In this document: in pieces, positions 26,180-33,066 of the stretch
Layout of the letters: each line of letters begins with the position of its first letter
How positions within the stretch are numbered: position 1 is the first letter of the stretch
NCBI RefSeq assembly: GCF_030269445.1
Contig: NZ_BSTJ01000010.1
Location: forward strand, 62,001-126,000
DNA length: 64,000 nucleotides
Direction of reading: 5' to 3'
DNA from: Actinoallomurus iriomotensis
GTDB taxonomy: Bacteria; Actinomycetota; Actinomycetes; Streptosporangiales; Streptosporangiaceae
Notes under the pieces: generated by a model
Seen by the model: the letters and a program-made list of their open reading frames with translations, nothing else
What the model was told of the DNA's origin: nothing
The model's database searches: none
Translations under genes and position numbers: made by a program

Positions 26180-27616
26180 ATGGCCGCCGCCGGGCGCGTG
26201 TGCCCAAGCTGCCGCTTGACTGTCTTAAGCAGGTACAACGCCGACCCCGTATGCGCGTCGTGCCTGCAGGCGACGCGAGCGGCGGAGACCCGCGTCCCGG
26301 TCTGGGTCTGGGATTCGGCACCGATTCGGGAAGCACTGGCTCGCGGTGACCTCGGCGCCTTCTTGACGCTCCTGCGTACTGGCGCCGACCTGTCGCAGCT
26401 CGACCTTGCCGCGCTGGTCGAGGGCTGGTCGCAGTCGACCGTCTCCCTGGTCGAGCGCGGCAAGAGAGACACCCTCTACGACGTTCGTGAACTTCTCCGC
26501 GTCGCCGACGCGCTCGGCGTCCCGCGCGAGGCGCTGTTGCCGCTGCTGCTGGGTGAGCGTGATACGCCCCTGGACGGGAAAGAGGACGTCGAACCTGCGG
26601 GAGAGGTGGACATGGATCGCCGATCCTTCACCCGGATGACGGCAGTGGCCGCCCTGGGTACGGCGTTGTCGCCGACGCGGATACCGAACCGCGTCGGACC
26701 CGCACATGTCCGCTACATGCGCTGCTGCCTCGACGAGCTGCGGCGGCAGGATCGCGACCTCGGCGGTGGCGCGATCGTCCGGCAGGCGGCTCGTCAGTAC
26801 GCGTGGGCCCGACGGATGCTGGACGAAGGCGACTACACCGACGCGGTCGGCCGTGAGCTGCTCACCGTCACGACGGAGTTGGCGATCACCACGGGGTGGT
26901 TCGCCTACGACGGTGGGCAGCAGCACATCGCGCGCCAGATGTACGGGGAGGCCAACCTCCTGGCCGGTAGCGTCGGCGCAGGCGAGCTCACCGCCCATGT
27001 GTTCGTCAACCTGGCCATGCAGTCCACCTATCTCGCCCGTGCCGGGGCTTCCTCCCGAGGCGTGGCACGAGAAGGCCTGCGCTTCGCGACCCGCGCCGCT
27101 GAGGCCGCCCGGCACGAGCCTTCACCGCGACTGCACGCTTTGATCTCTCTGCGCCAGGCAGCCGCCTACGCCCAGCTCGGTGATGAGACCGCGTTCAAGA
27201 CCTCTATCGAAAGCGCCCACCGCGAACTCGATCGCGGCGACCATCTAGCCGACCCGGCGTGGACCACATTTGTGACCCGCGCGGAGGTCGACGGACACGA
27301 CGCGGACGGCTGGCTACGGCTTAAGCAGGCCAGTCGAGCCGTATCGCGTTACGACGATGTTCTGGGCGCCCACCTCCCACCACGCAATGCCGCCTATTAT
27401 CGCGCCCGGCTCGCTGGCGCCCTGCTGGAAGACGGTGACCCATCTGAGGCAATCGCCCAGGGGCTGTCGGTCCTTCCCGACTTGGGCGACCGGCTCACCT
27501 CGGCCAGGACGCTCATCGAGCTCCGCCCCGTACGCGCCGCCGCCCACCAGGCGTCGGCCGAGGAGCTCGTGGCACTGTTCGATTCGGCCGCGCACGCCCT
27601 GTCCGTCGCCCCCTAA
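26180..27616 (+). CDS. XRE-family regulator with zinc ribbon and TPR-like domain
   Basis: A 478-aa cytoplasmic regulator. The N-terminus carries two CxxC pairs (C8/C11 and C25/C28), which should bind zinc. Residues about 60-125 are an XRE helix-turn-helix (LDLAALVEGWSQSTVSLVERGKRDTLYDVRELLRVA, quoted here only as its parts LAALVEGW, STVSLVERG and VRELLRVADALG). The rest is helical, with a MDRRSFTRM segment and TPR-like repeats (VREGLRFATRAAEAAR type). Such proteins often control the adjacent gene set in actinomycetes. GAAGGGG seven bases upstream supports the ATG at 26180. The GNAT gene follows after 13 bases, so they form an operon. Confidence 0.78.
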   Translation: MAAAGRVCPSCRLTVLSRYNADPVCASCLQATRAAETRVPVWVWDSAPIREALARGDLGAFLTLLRTGADLSQLDLAALVEGWSQSTVSLVERGKRDTLYDVRELLRVADALGVPREALLPLLLGERDTPLDGKEDVEPAGEVDMDRRSFTRMTAVAALGTALSPTRIPNRVGPAHVRYMRCCLDELRRQDRDLGGGAIVRQAARQYAWARRMLDEGDYTDAVGRELLTVTTELAITTGWFAYDGGQQHIARQMYGEANLLAGSVGAGELTAHVFVNLAMQSTYLARAGASSRGVAREGLRFATRAAEAARHEPSPRLHALISLRQAAAYAQLGDETAFKTSIESAHRELDRGDHLADPAWTTFVTRAEVDGHDADGWLRLKQASRAVSRYDDVLGAHLPPRNAAYYRARLAGALLEDGDPSEAIAQGLSVLPDLGDRLTSARTLIELRPVRAAAHQASAEELVALFDSAAHALSVAP

Positions 27617-27629
27617 GGAAAGGTCACCG

Positions 27630-28181
27630 GTGCCCGCCCTTAAGTTCCGCCGCTACGACGCGGCCGGTGCCCGATCCGTCCGCGAACTGGTCGCCGATAT
27701 TCACCGCGACGCCTACGGCGAAGGCGTAGGGTTTTCCTCAGATGGGGAGTTCATGCGGCGCTACGACGCCTACACAGCCCGAGACGGGTTCGACCTCCTC
27801 TTCTCGGAGATGAACGGCGCCACCGTCGGGCAGGCATGGGGCTGGCCGCTGGACGAGAACGCCATGAACGGCTGGTGGGCCGGCCTCCTCGATGAGCCCG
27901 AACCAGACTTCACCCGCGAAGACGGACGCCGTACCTTCGCCCTGTCCGAAATCATGGTCCGGCGAGCCGCCGCCGGACAGGGCATCGCCCACGCCCTGCA
28001 TGACGAACTGCTCGGCGCGCGGACTGAAGAACGGGCGACACTCCTCGTCCGCCCAGCGAACACCAGGGCGTACCAGGCGTACCTGCGCTGGGGCTGGAAG
28101 AAAACGGCCAGACTTCGGCCCGCCTGGCCGGATGCTCCGACGTTCGACGTACTCATCCTGCCGCTGCCCATCAATCGATGA
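27630..28181 (+). CDS. GNAT-family N-acetyltransferase
   Basis: A 183-aa enzyme predicted to move an acetyl group from acetyl-CoA to an amine. The acetyl-CoA motif is SEIMVRRAAAGQGIAHALHDELL (core RRAAAGQGIA), followed by LLVRPANTRAYQAYLRWGW, the typical last strand and helix. The GTG at 27630 follows AAGGAAAGG. It is cotranscribed with the XRE regulator and lies directly upstream of the modified-nucleotide gene set, so it may modify that set's product or protect the host from it; this is an inference from position only. Confidence 0.82.
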   Translation: MPALKFRRYDAAGARSVRELVADIHRDAYGEGVGFSSDGEFMRRYDAYTARDGFDLLFSEMNGATVGQAWGWPLDENAMNGWWAGLLDEPEPDFTREDGRRTFALSEIMVRRAAAGQGIAHALHDELLGARTEERATLLVRPANTRAYQAYLRWGWKKTARLRPAWPDAPTFDVLILPLPINR

Positions 28182-28218
28182 CCTCCAGACGGCGGCAGGC
28201 AACGACGTGGCAGTAACG

Positions 28219-28283
28219 GTAGGCGGCGTGGACTTAATACTGTTTTTCGGCCGTATATATTTCAACTTGTCATAGCCGGGCCG
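28219..28283 (+). repeat. Imperfect direct repeat, left copy (upstream of glycosyltransferase-like gene)
   Basis: About 65 bases match 32932-32997, sharing GCGGCGTG-ACTTAA, a T-rich run, GGCCG, and an exact stretch TTTTCAACTTGTCATAGC-like core ending in CGGGCCG. It contains the TTGTCATAGCCGG motif and probably includes the promoter of the glycosyltransferase operon. Confidence 0.75.
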
Positions 28284-28375
28284 CAAGGGCCATTACACGC
28301 CAGAATTGAAGCGCTTCCCGCAGTGCGGCAGCGTGTCGGCTGACAGCGTTCCTACGCCGACCAGGGAAGTGCGGC

Positions 28376-29407
28376 ATGCGGATCGGTTTCAGCTTTTGGG
28401 GATTTCTCGGTTCGGGGATCATCGACACCCCTGATGGGGGGCGTTTTTGGCGTCGCCCGATCGTCGATGAGCTGATCGGGCTCGGGCACGAGGTCGTGCT
28501 TCTGCAGACCGATTGGGACCGTACGGAGGCCGGTCAGGCGTTGCCGTACCGCTGGCATGCGGGATTCCCCGCGGTGGACGTGTTGATGTGTGAGTGGCGT
28601 TGGCCGCTCCCCGGACGCAACACCACCCCGTGCGGCTCAGTCGGCCACACCTGCGACCTGCATCGACAAACCGACTTGATCAGGAGCTACACCAACGCAG
28701 GTGTGCCGACACTCATCTGGGACACCGACCGGCAACTGCCCACCGACGCGTCCCTGCGGCAGCTGCGGAACGTCCTCGTGTGCGAACCCGGCTTGGCGCC
28801 GCCGCCAGGGAGCGTCTCTCTGCCTACCCCTGTGCCCGACCGTCTTCTCGACGCGGCTGATCCTGCCGAGTTATCGGCGCGGACGCGGATGCTGGCGCTG
28901 GCCTACGTGGGGAACCAGTACGACCGCGACGGCGACTTCGCCGCCTTCTTCGCACCGGCCGCCGCGCGCTTCCCGCACCAGGTCGCGGGAAAGTGGACCC
29001 AGACCAGTCGGTGGCCGTGGGTGAACTTCACCGGACGTTGCGCCTTCTCCCAGACCCGCGCCGTGTATCTGACGGCCACCACGACCATCCTGCTCAACCG
29101 CGCCCGCTACTCCCGGGTCGGTCACGTCAGCCAGCGCCTTGGCGAGGCCGTGCTGGCCGGCTGTCTTCCGCTCACCCCGACCAGCCTCGCGTGCGCAGAC
29201 GTCTACACGCCTTCTGCCCTCCATGTGGCCGACGGTGCCGAGACCGTCGAACGCATCACGTGGGCACAGCGGATCGCCGGCAGCCGCGAGCACGAGGAGC
29301 TGATCGAGGCCTGCCTGCTCCTTCTGGAGCCGTTCCGACTTTCGGCATGGGCGCGCCGGCTCACTCAACTCATGACGACCATCCCGACCGGATCGGAGCG
29401 CACCTGA
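28376..29407 (+). CDS. Glycosyltransferase-like protein (GT-B type, first gene of nucleotide-modification set)
   Basis: A 343-aa cytoplasmic protein. It begins MRIGFSFWGFLGSG and continues with a Rossmann-like half (DELIGLGHEVVLLQ), a central VPTLIWDTDRQLP segment, and a C-terminal half with SQRLGEAVLAGCLPLTPTS, which resembles the nucleotide-sugar binding region of GT-B enzymes (EALAAGCLPL type). I am not sure of the family. Donor and acceptor are unknown. The ATG at 28376 follows GGGAAG. Its stop overlaps the next start (TGATG), and the four genes that follow are on the same strand, which suggests that it glycosylates a nucleotide-derived product. Codon use is less GC-extreme than in the flanks. 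Confidence 0.62.
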   Translation: MRIGFSFWGFLGSGIIDTPDGGRFWRRPIVDELIGLGHEVVLLQTDWDRTEAGQALPYRWHAGFPAVDVLMCEWRWPLPGRNTTPCGSVGHTCDLHRQTDLIRSYTNAGVPTLIWDTDRQLPTDASLRQLRNVLVCEPGLAPPPGSVSLPTPVPDRLLDAADPAELSARTRMLALAYVGNQYDRDGDFAAFFAPAAARFPHQVAGKWTQTSRWPWVNFTGRCAFSQTRAVYLTATTTILLNRARYSRVGHVSQRLGEAVLAGCLPLTPTSLACADVYTPSALHVADGAETVERITWAQRIAGSREHEELIEACLLLLEPFRLSAWARRLTQLMTTIPTGSERT

Positions 29408-30426
29408 TGCACCCGCCCCGTTTCCCCTCCTTCACCGACGCCTACCGAGCCGTCCTGCACCGGCTCCACACCGGCGCCGAATACACCACCGCGTCCCGCG
29501 GCAACCGGTCCCGCGAGTGCCTGAACGTGGCTTTCACCCTCGCCGACCCGCGTCGGCGCACCCCGTACCTGAAGGCCCGTAGGCCCAACATCGTCTTCAA
29601 CTACGCCGAAGCGTTGTGGTACCTGTCCGGCCGCGATGACCTGGCGATGATCGGTTACTACGCGCCCCGCCTGCGCTCCCTCTCACGCGACGGGCTCCAC
29701 CTCACCGGCACCGCGTACGGACCACGGCTGTTCCGCTCCCCCGGCGCCGACCGGCCCAGCCAGTGGGAACAGGTCGTCGACCTGCTGCGGCACGACCCGG
29801 ATTCCAAGCGGGCCGTCATGACCGTCATGCGACCAGACGAACTCACCGATCCCGCCAACCCGGATGTGGCCTGCACCCTGTCCTTGCAGTTCCTGCTTCG
29901 GGGCGGCCGCCTGCACCTGGTGGTCGGTATGCGCGGTAACGACGCGATGATCGGGCTGGTCTGTGACGTGTTCTCCTTCACCCTCATCCAGGAGTTCACG
30001 GCCGTCCAGCTCGGTGCCCAGCTCGGCACCTACACGCACCAGGTGGCCTCGATGCACGTCAACGAGCCAGACCTGGCGCGCATGGACGTGATTCTGGCCG
30101 AGCCCGAACTCGGTGATCCGTTCCCCGGCTTTTCCTTGCCTGCCGACACCTCCTGGGACACGATCAGGCACGTCCTACGGTGGGAGTCCGAGCTCCGCAC
30201 GAACCGGCGCCGCTTCGATCCTGAGGCCCGTCCGCCGGCCCCAGCGAGCTTGTACTGGCGCCAGGTCTTACTGCTGTTCGAGGTGTACCGGCAGATCATC
30301 CACCAGCCCGGCGAACCGATTGAGGCCGCGACGCTCGACGCCCTCACGCCCGCACACCGCTGGCTGGTGACCCAGCGCTGGCCCACTCGAGCCGGCGCTG
30401 AGCCCGCCGAGAGCACGATCCGATGA
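29407..30426 (+). CDS. Thymidylate synthase homologue, predicted (d)CMP hydroxymethylase
   Basis: A 339-aa member of the thymidylate synthase fold. The catalytic Cys is C156 in VACTLSLQF, and the phosphate-binding Arg is retained (MRGNDA, equivalent to E. coli R166/D169). The residue 31 positions after the Cys, which is Asn177 in dUMP-specific enzymes, is Asp187 here (GLVCDVFSF). The same Asn-to-Asp change marks T4 dCMP hydroxymethylase and the CMP hydroxymethylase MilA of mildiomycin synthesis. His217 aligns with H207, but the usual Tyr209 is Asn219. The prediction is therefore transfer of a hydroxymethyl or methyl group to C5 of a cytosine nucleotide. Coupled by overlaps to the genes before and after. 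Confidence 0.75.
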   Translation: MHPPRFPSFTDAYRAVLHRLHTGAEYTTASRGNRSRECLNVAFTLADPRRRTPYLKARRPNIVFNYAEALWYLSGRDDLAMIGYYAPRLRSLSRDGLHLTGTAYGPRLFRSPGADRPSQWEQVVDLLRHDPDSKRAVMTVMRPDELTDPANPDVACTLSLQFLLRGGRLHLVVGMRGNDAMIGLVCDVFSFTLIQEFTAVQLGAQLGTYTHQVASMHVNEPDLARMDVILAEPELGDPFPGFSLPADTSWDTIRHVLRWESELRTNRRRFDPEARPPAPASLYWRQVLLLFEVYRQIIHQPGEPIEAATLDALTPAHRWLVTQRWPTRAGAEPAESTIR

Positions 30427-30974
30427 CGGCGCCAGCAACGCCACGAGATACGACACCTTTCGGTGTCGTCGACTGGGCGCAATGGACGGTGATCCTGCTC
30501 AAGCCCGACTGCCTTCGCCGCGGACTCGCCGACGCCGTGCTCCAACGGGTCGGCCGCGTGGTCACCGTCTCGGCCGTCCGCAGTCTCATCCCGACGGAGG
30601 CGCAGGTCTTCGCCCACTACGACGACATGCTTCCGCCCGAGGTCTGCCGCACTTTAGGACTCGACGTCCCCGCTGAGCTGCGCCGCATCTTCGTCGATAA
30701 CCAGGTCATTGTCGCCCTCGGTCACGGTCATCAGGCCGCCGACCGGCTCAGAGCGGTCCTGGGCGGCACCGATCCCTCCCTCGCCGATCCGAACAGCATC
30801 CGCGGCCATTTCGGGGCCGACAACCTGGCCACGGCCCGAGCCGAGGGACGGCTGATCGACAACCTGATCCACACCTCCGACCACACCGGCGTCGTCGAAC
30901 GCGACTTCACGATCTGGTACGGCGCCGCGAACCGGCACCTGCTCATCCCCACCACAGAACGGAGCCCGCAATGA
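30423..30974 (+). CDS. Nucleoside-diphosphate-kinase-like protein
   Basis: A 183-aa protein with the NDP kinase plan: TVILLKPDCLRRG near residue 22 matches the usual KPD-G-RG start, PNSIRGHFG near 124 matches PGTIRGDF, and DNLIHTSDHTGVVERDF holds the phospho-His at H150. It is longer than housekeeping NDP kinases (about 135-150 aa) with an N-terminal extension and an insertion around 60-85. It probably moves phosphate between ATP and a modified nucleotide made by the preceding enzyme. It overlaps both neighbours by four bases (ATGA), strong evidence of one functional unit. Confidence 0.75.
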   Translation: MTAPATPRDTTPFGVVDWAQWTVILLKPDCLRRGLADAVLQRVGRVVTVSAVRSLIPTEAQVFAHYDDMLPPEVCRTLGLDVPAELRRIFVDNQVIVALGHGHQAADRLRAVLGGTDPSLADPNSIRGHFGADNLATARAEGRLIDNLIHTSDHTGVVERDFTIWYGAANRHLLIPTTERSPQ

Positions 30975-32215
30975 CCGATATCCCCACCGGCCCCAGCACA
31001 CTCGCGTTAATGTCCGCCGACCAGCGCGCGTCGCTGGATCCGTACATGGCGCAGATCATCACTTACCGCAAGTCCGGGCTGTCGCTGAATCACATCATCG
31101 GCTGCCCACTGGACTACGGCTACTGCGTCCGCCACTTCTGGGGCGACTTCGAGCACAAGACACCCCACCTGCTGTGCCCCACCGACCAGGCGATCGACAT
31201 GCTTCTCGGCCACCAGACGTTCCGCCCGTCGATCACGCCGATCCAGCTGTTCAACAAGGCCACCGATCCGTTCCTGCCCGGCGTCAAACCCCACCTGTTC
31301 CACATCCTGCAAGCCCTGGATGACCGCGGCCTGGACAACCTGGTCCTGATCATCACCCGATTCCGCGTGACGGCCGCCGACATGGCCAAGCTGGAGGAAC
31401 TCCGCCATCTGCGTGTCACGCTCCTGTTCACCTACTCCGGCATCACCGACACCCGCGTCGAACCGATGGCCAAGAGCACCATCACGGTCTCCTCACTCGC
31501 GACCGCCTGCGAGCACAAGAACCGGACCAAGGTGGTGCTGTACTGGCGGCCGATCGTGCCCGGCTGGAACGACGCACCCGAAACCATGCGCCGTGTCCTC
31601 GACATCGGCGACGCCGCCGACGCGATCGTGTTCACCGGCTACTACCACAAGCCTGAAAACGCCGCCTACCTGCACGCCCAAGGCGTCGACCTGCCCTACG
31701 ACGCCGCCGACTTCCACCGCCGCAAGACCATGCCCGCCGAACTGGACGCCCGCGTCATCGACGCCTGGCGCGCCTCCGGGATCACCACGCCGCTATTCCG
31801 TAAGACTTCGTGCGGCGTCTCCTACGCCCACGACCTGCCCGACTACAACGGCCACTGGGGAGTCCGCGAACTGTGCGACATCTGCCCCGTCGCCCAGCAG
31901 AACCTGTGCGCCGCCGACCACCGGGCACCGAGTCCCTCAGAGTTCGAGCAAGTCCTGGGCGGACTCGACTACTCCAGCCCCTACCTCATCGATGCCGAAG
32001 GCGGTCATGTCTGGACCCACGGGCTCGGCGAACAACGCCGCTACCCGATCCAGCACACCCTCCGGTACCAGATCTGGGAACTCGACCAACCCCACTACCT
32101 GCACGCCCACGGCCGCTCACTCACCGGCCACGGCCCAACCGACGAAGAACGACAACACCTCGCCGCGATACGCGAGCGCTTCACCACCACAACACGATTT
32201 GATGAAGACGACTGA
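30971..32215 (+). CDS. Radical-SAM-like protein with C-x3-Y-x2-C in place of CxxxCxxC
   Basis: A 414-aa protein. The region GCPLDYGYCVRHFW has C45 and C52 at the outer positions of the radical SAM motif, but the middle ligand is Y49 (codon TAC at 31115-31117, one base from TGC). From memory, related actinomycete proteins read GCPLDCGYC here. A TIM-barrel-like middle follows (LVLIITRFRVT, LLFTYSGITD, VVLYWRPIVPGWND). The C-terminus has C281, C302, C305 and C313 (LCDICPVAQQNLC), a possible auxiliary iron-sulfur site. If Y49 is real, the SAM cluster may be absent or unusual. Coupled to the NDP-kinase-like gene by ATGA overlap. Confidence 0.72.
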   Translation: MTDIPTGPSTLALMSADQRASLDPYMAQIITYRKSGLSLNHIIGCPLDYGYCVRHFWGDFEHKTPHLLCPTDQAIDMLLGHQTFRPSITPIQLFNKATDPFLPGVKPHLFHILQALDDRGLDNLVLIITRFRVTAADMAKLEELRHLRVTLLFTYSGITDTRVEPMAKSTITVSSLATACEHKNRTKVVLYWRPIVPGWNDAPETMRRVLDIGDAADAIVFTGYYHKPENAAYLHAQGVDLPYDAADFHRRKTMPAELDARVIDAWRASGITTPLFRKTSCGVSYAHDLPDYNGHWGVRELCDICPVAQQNLCAADHRAPSPSEFEQVLGGLDYSSPYLIDAEGGHVWTHGLGEQRRYPIQHTLRYQIWELDQPHYLHAHGRSLTGHGPTDEERQHLAAIRERFTTTTRFDEDD

Positions 32216-32246
32216 TCCTTGACCACCATTCGAGAGGCGGGCGGCC

Positions 32247-32897
32247 ATGGCCAGCGCCCTGTGGACCGAAGCACCCCTGGTCGCGCTCGACCTGGAAGGC
32301 ACCGGGGCGCAAGACCGCGACGACGAGGCCATCCTGGAGATCGCCCTCGTCCCCATCACCGCCGGCCGTCCGTCCCTCGACAACGCATACACCACCCTCA
32401 TCAACCCGGAACGACCCATCCCGCGCCGCCCCTGGATCTCCCCAGGTCTGACCGACGCTCTCCTGACCACCGCACCGCGACTTCCCAAAGTCGCGCCCGA
32501 ACTCGCACGACGCGTCTCCGGCAAAGTCCTCGTCGGCCATAACACCTCGGTCGACTGGCGACTCCTCCATCGCCGCTGCCCGAGCATCCAGCCCGCCGGA
32601 TTGATCGACACACTGCGCCTCGCCCGATACCTCCACCCGGGCCTACGGAAGAAAAACCTCACCGCACTGGTCGAACACTACGCACTCACAGACAACGTCA
32701 CCGACCTGACGCCCAACAGCCGCCCCCATCGCGCCCTGTGGGACGCCACCGCAGCAGCTCTCCTACTCACCGCACTGGTCAACGACCTGCCCAACAACGT
32801 GACCCTCAGCCTCAACGAACTACGACACCTATCCGGGCTCCCAATGGAAGATGACCTCCAACCACCCGACACGGCCGAGCAAATCCCCCTGCTGTAA
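32247..32897 (+). CDS. DEDDh 3'-5' exonuclease (DnaQ-like)
   Basis: A 216-aa nuclease with the three Exo motifs in order: ALDLEGTGAQ (D15 and E17), VGHNTSVDW (Asp after HN), and PHRALWDATAAALL (His-x4-Asp). It should remove nucleotides from 3' ends of DNA or RNA, or act on short oligonucleotides. It starts 31 bases after the radical-SAM-like gene, on the same strand, and is the last gene of the set. Its pairing with nucleotide-modifying enzymes suggests processing or surveillance of nucleic acid that contains the modified base; this is inference. Confidence 0.82.
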   Translation: MASALWTEAPLVALDLEGTGAQDRDDEAILEIALVPITAGRPSLDNAYTTLINPERPIPRRPWISPGLTDALLTTAPRLPKVAPELARRVSGKVLVGHNTSVDWRLLHRRCPSIQPAGLIDTLRLARYLHPGLRKKNLTALVEHYALTDNVTDLTPNSRPHRALWDATAAALLLTALVNDLPNNVTLSLNELRHLSGLPMEDDLQPPDTAEQIPLL

Positions 32898-32931
32898 CAG
32901 CGCCAGCCGCAGGCATCCGCCAGTACACGGG

Positions 32932-33035
32932 GTACGCGGCGTGAACTTAAGGCCTTTTTTAGGCCGCATGCATTTTCAACTTGTCATAGCCGGGCCGGGT
33001 TCAGCTTCTGGGGATTTCTCGGTTGCGGAGTCATC
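32932..33035 (+). repeat. Imperfect direct repeat, right copy, with truncated glycosyltransferase gene start
   Basis: Bases 32932-32997 repeat 28219-28283. Directly after them, 32998-33035 repeat the first codons of the glycosyltransferase-like gene (28385-28423; GGTT-CAGCTT-TGGGGATTTCTCGGTT shared with small changes). The roughly 100 bases that separate these parts in the left copy, including the start codon, are missing here. It is a non-coding remnant that bounds the right side of the cassette. Confidence 0.72.
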
Positions 33036-33066
33036 CGTTCTCCCACAGGCCTCTGCAGGCTCACGA

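Noticed and set aside
32932-33035. A short gene in the right repeat copy
   Set aside because: It lacks the start codon and about 100 bases of the left copy and is not open as a useful frame. It is best read as a remnant.
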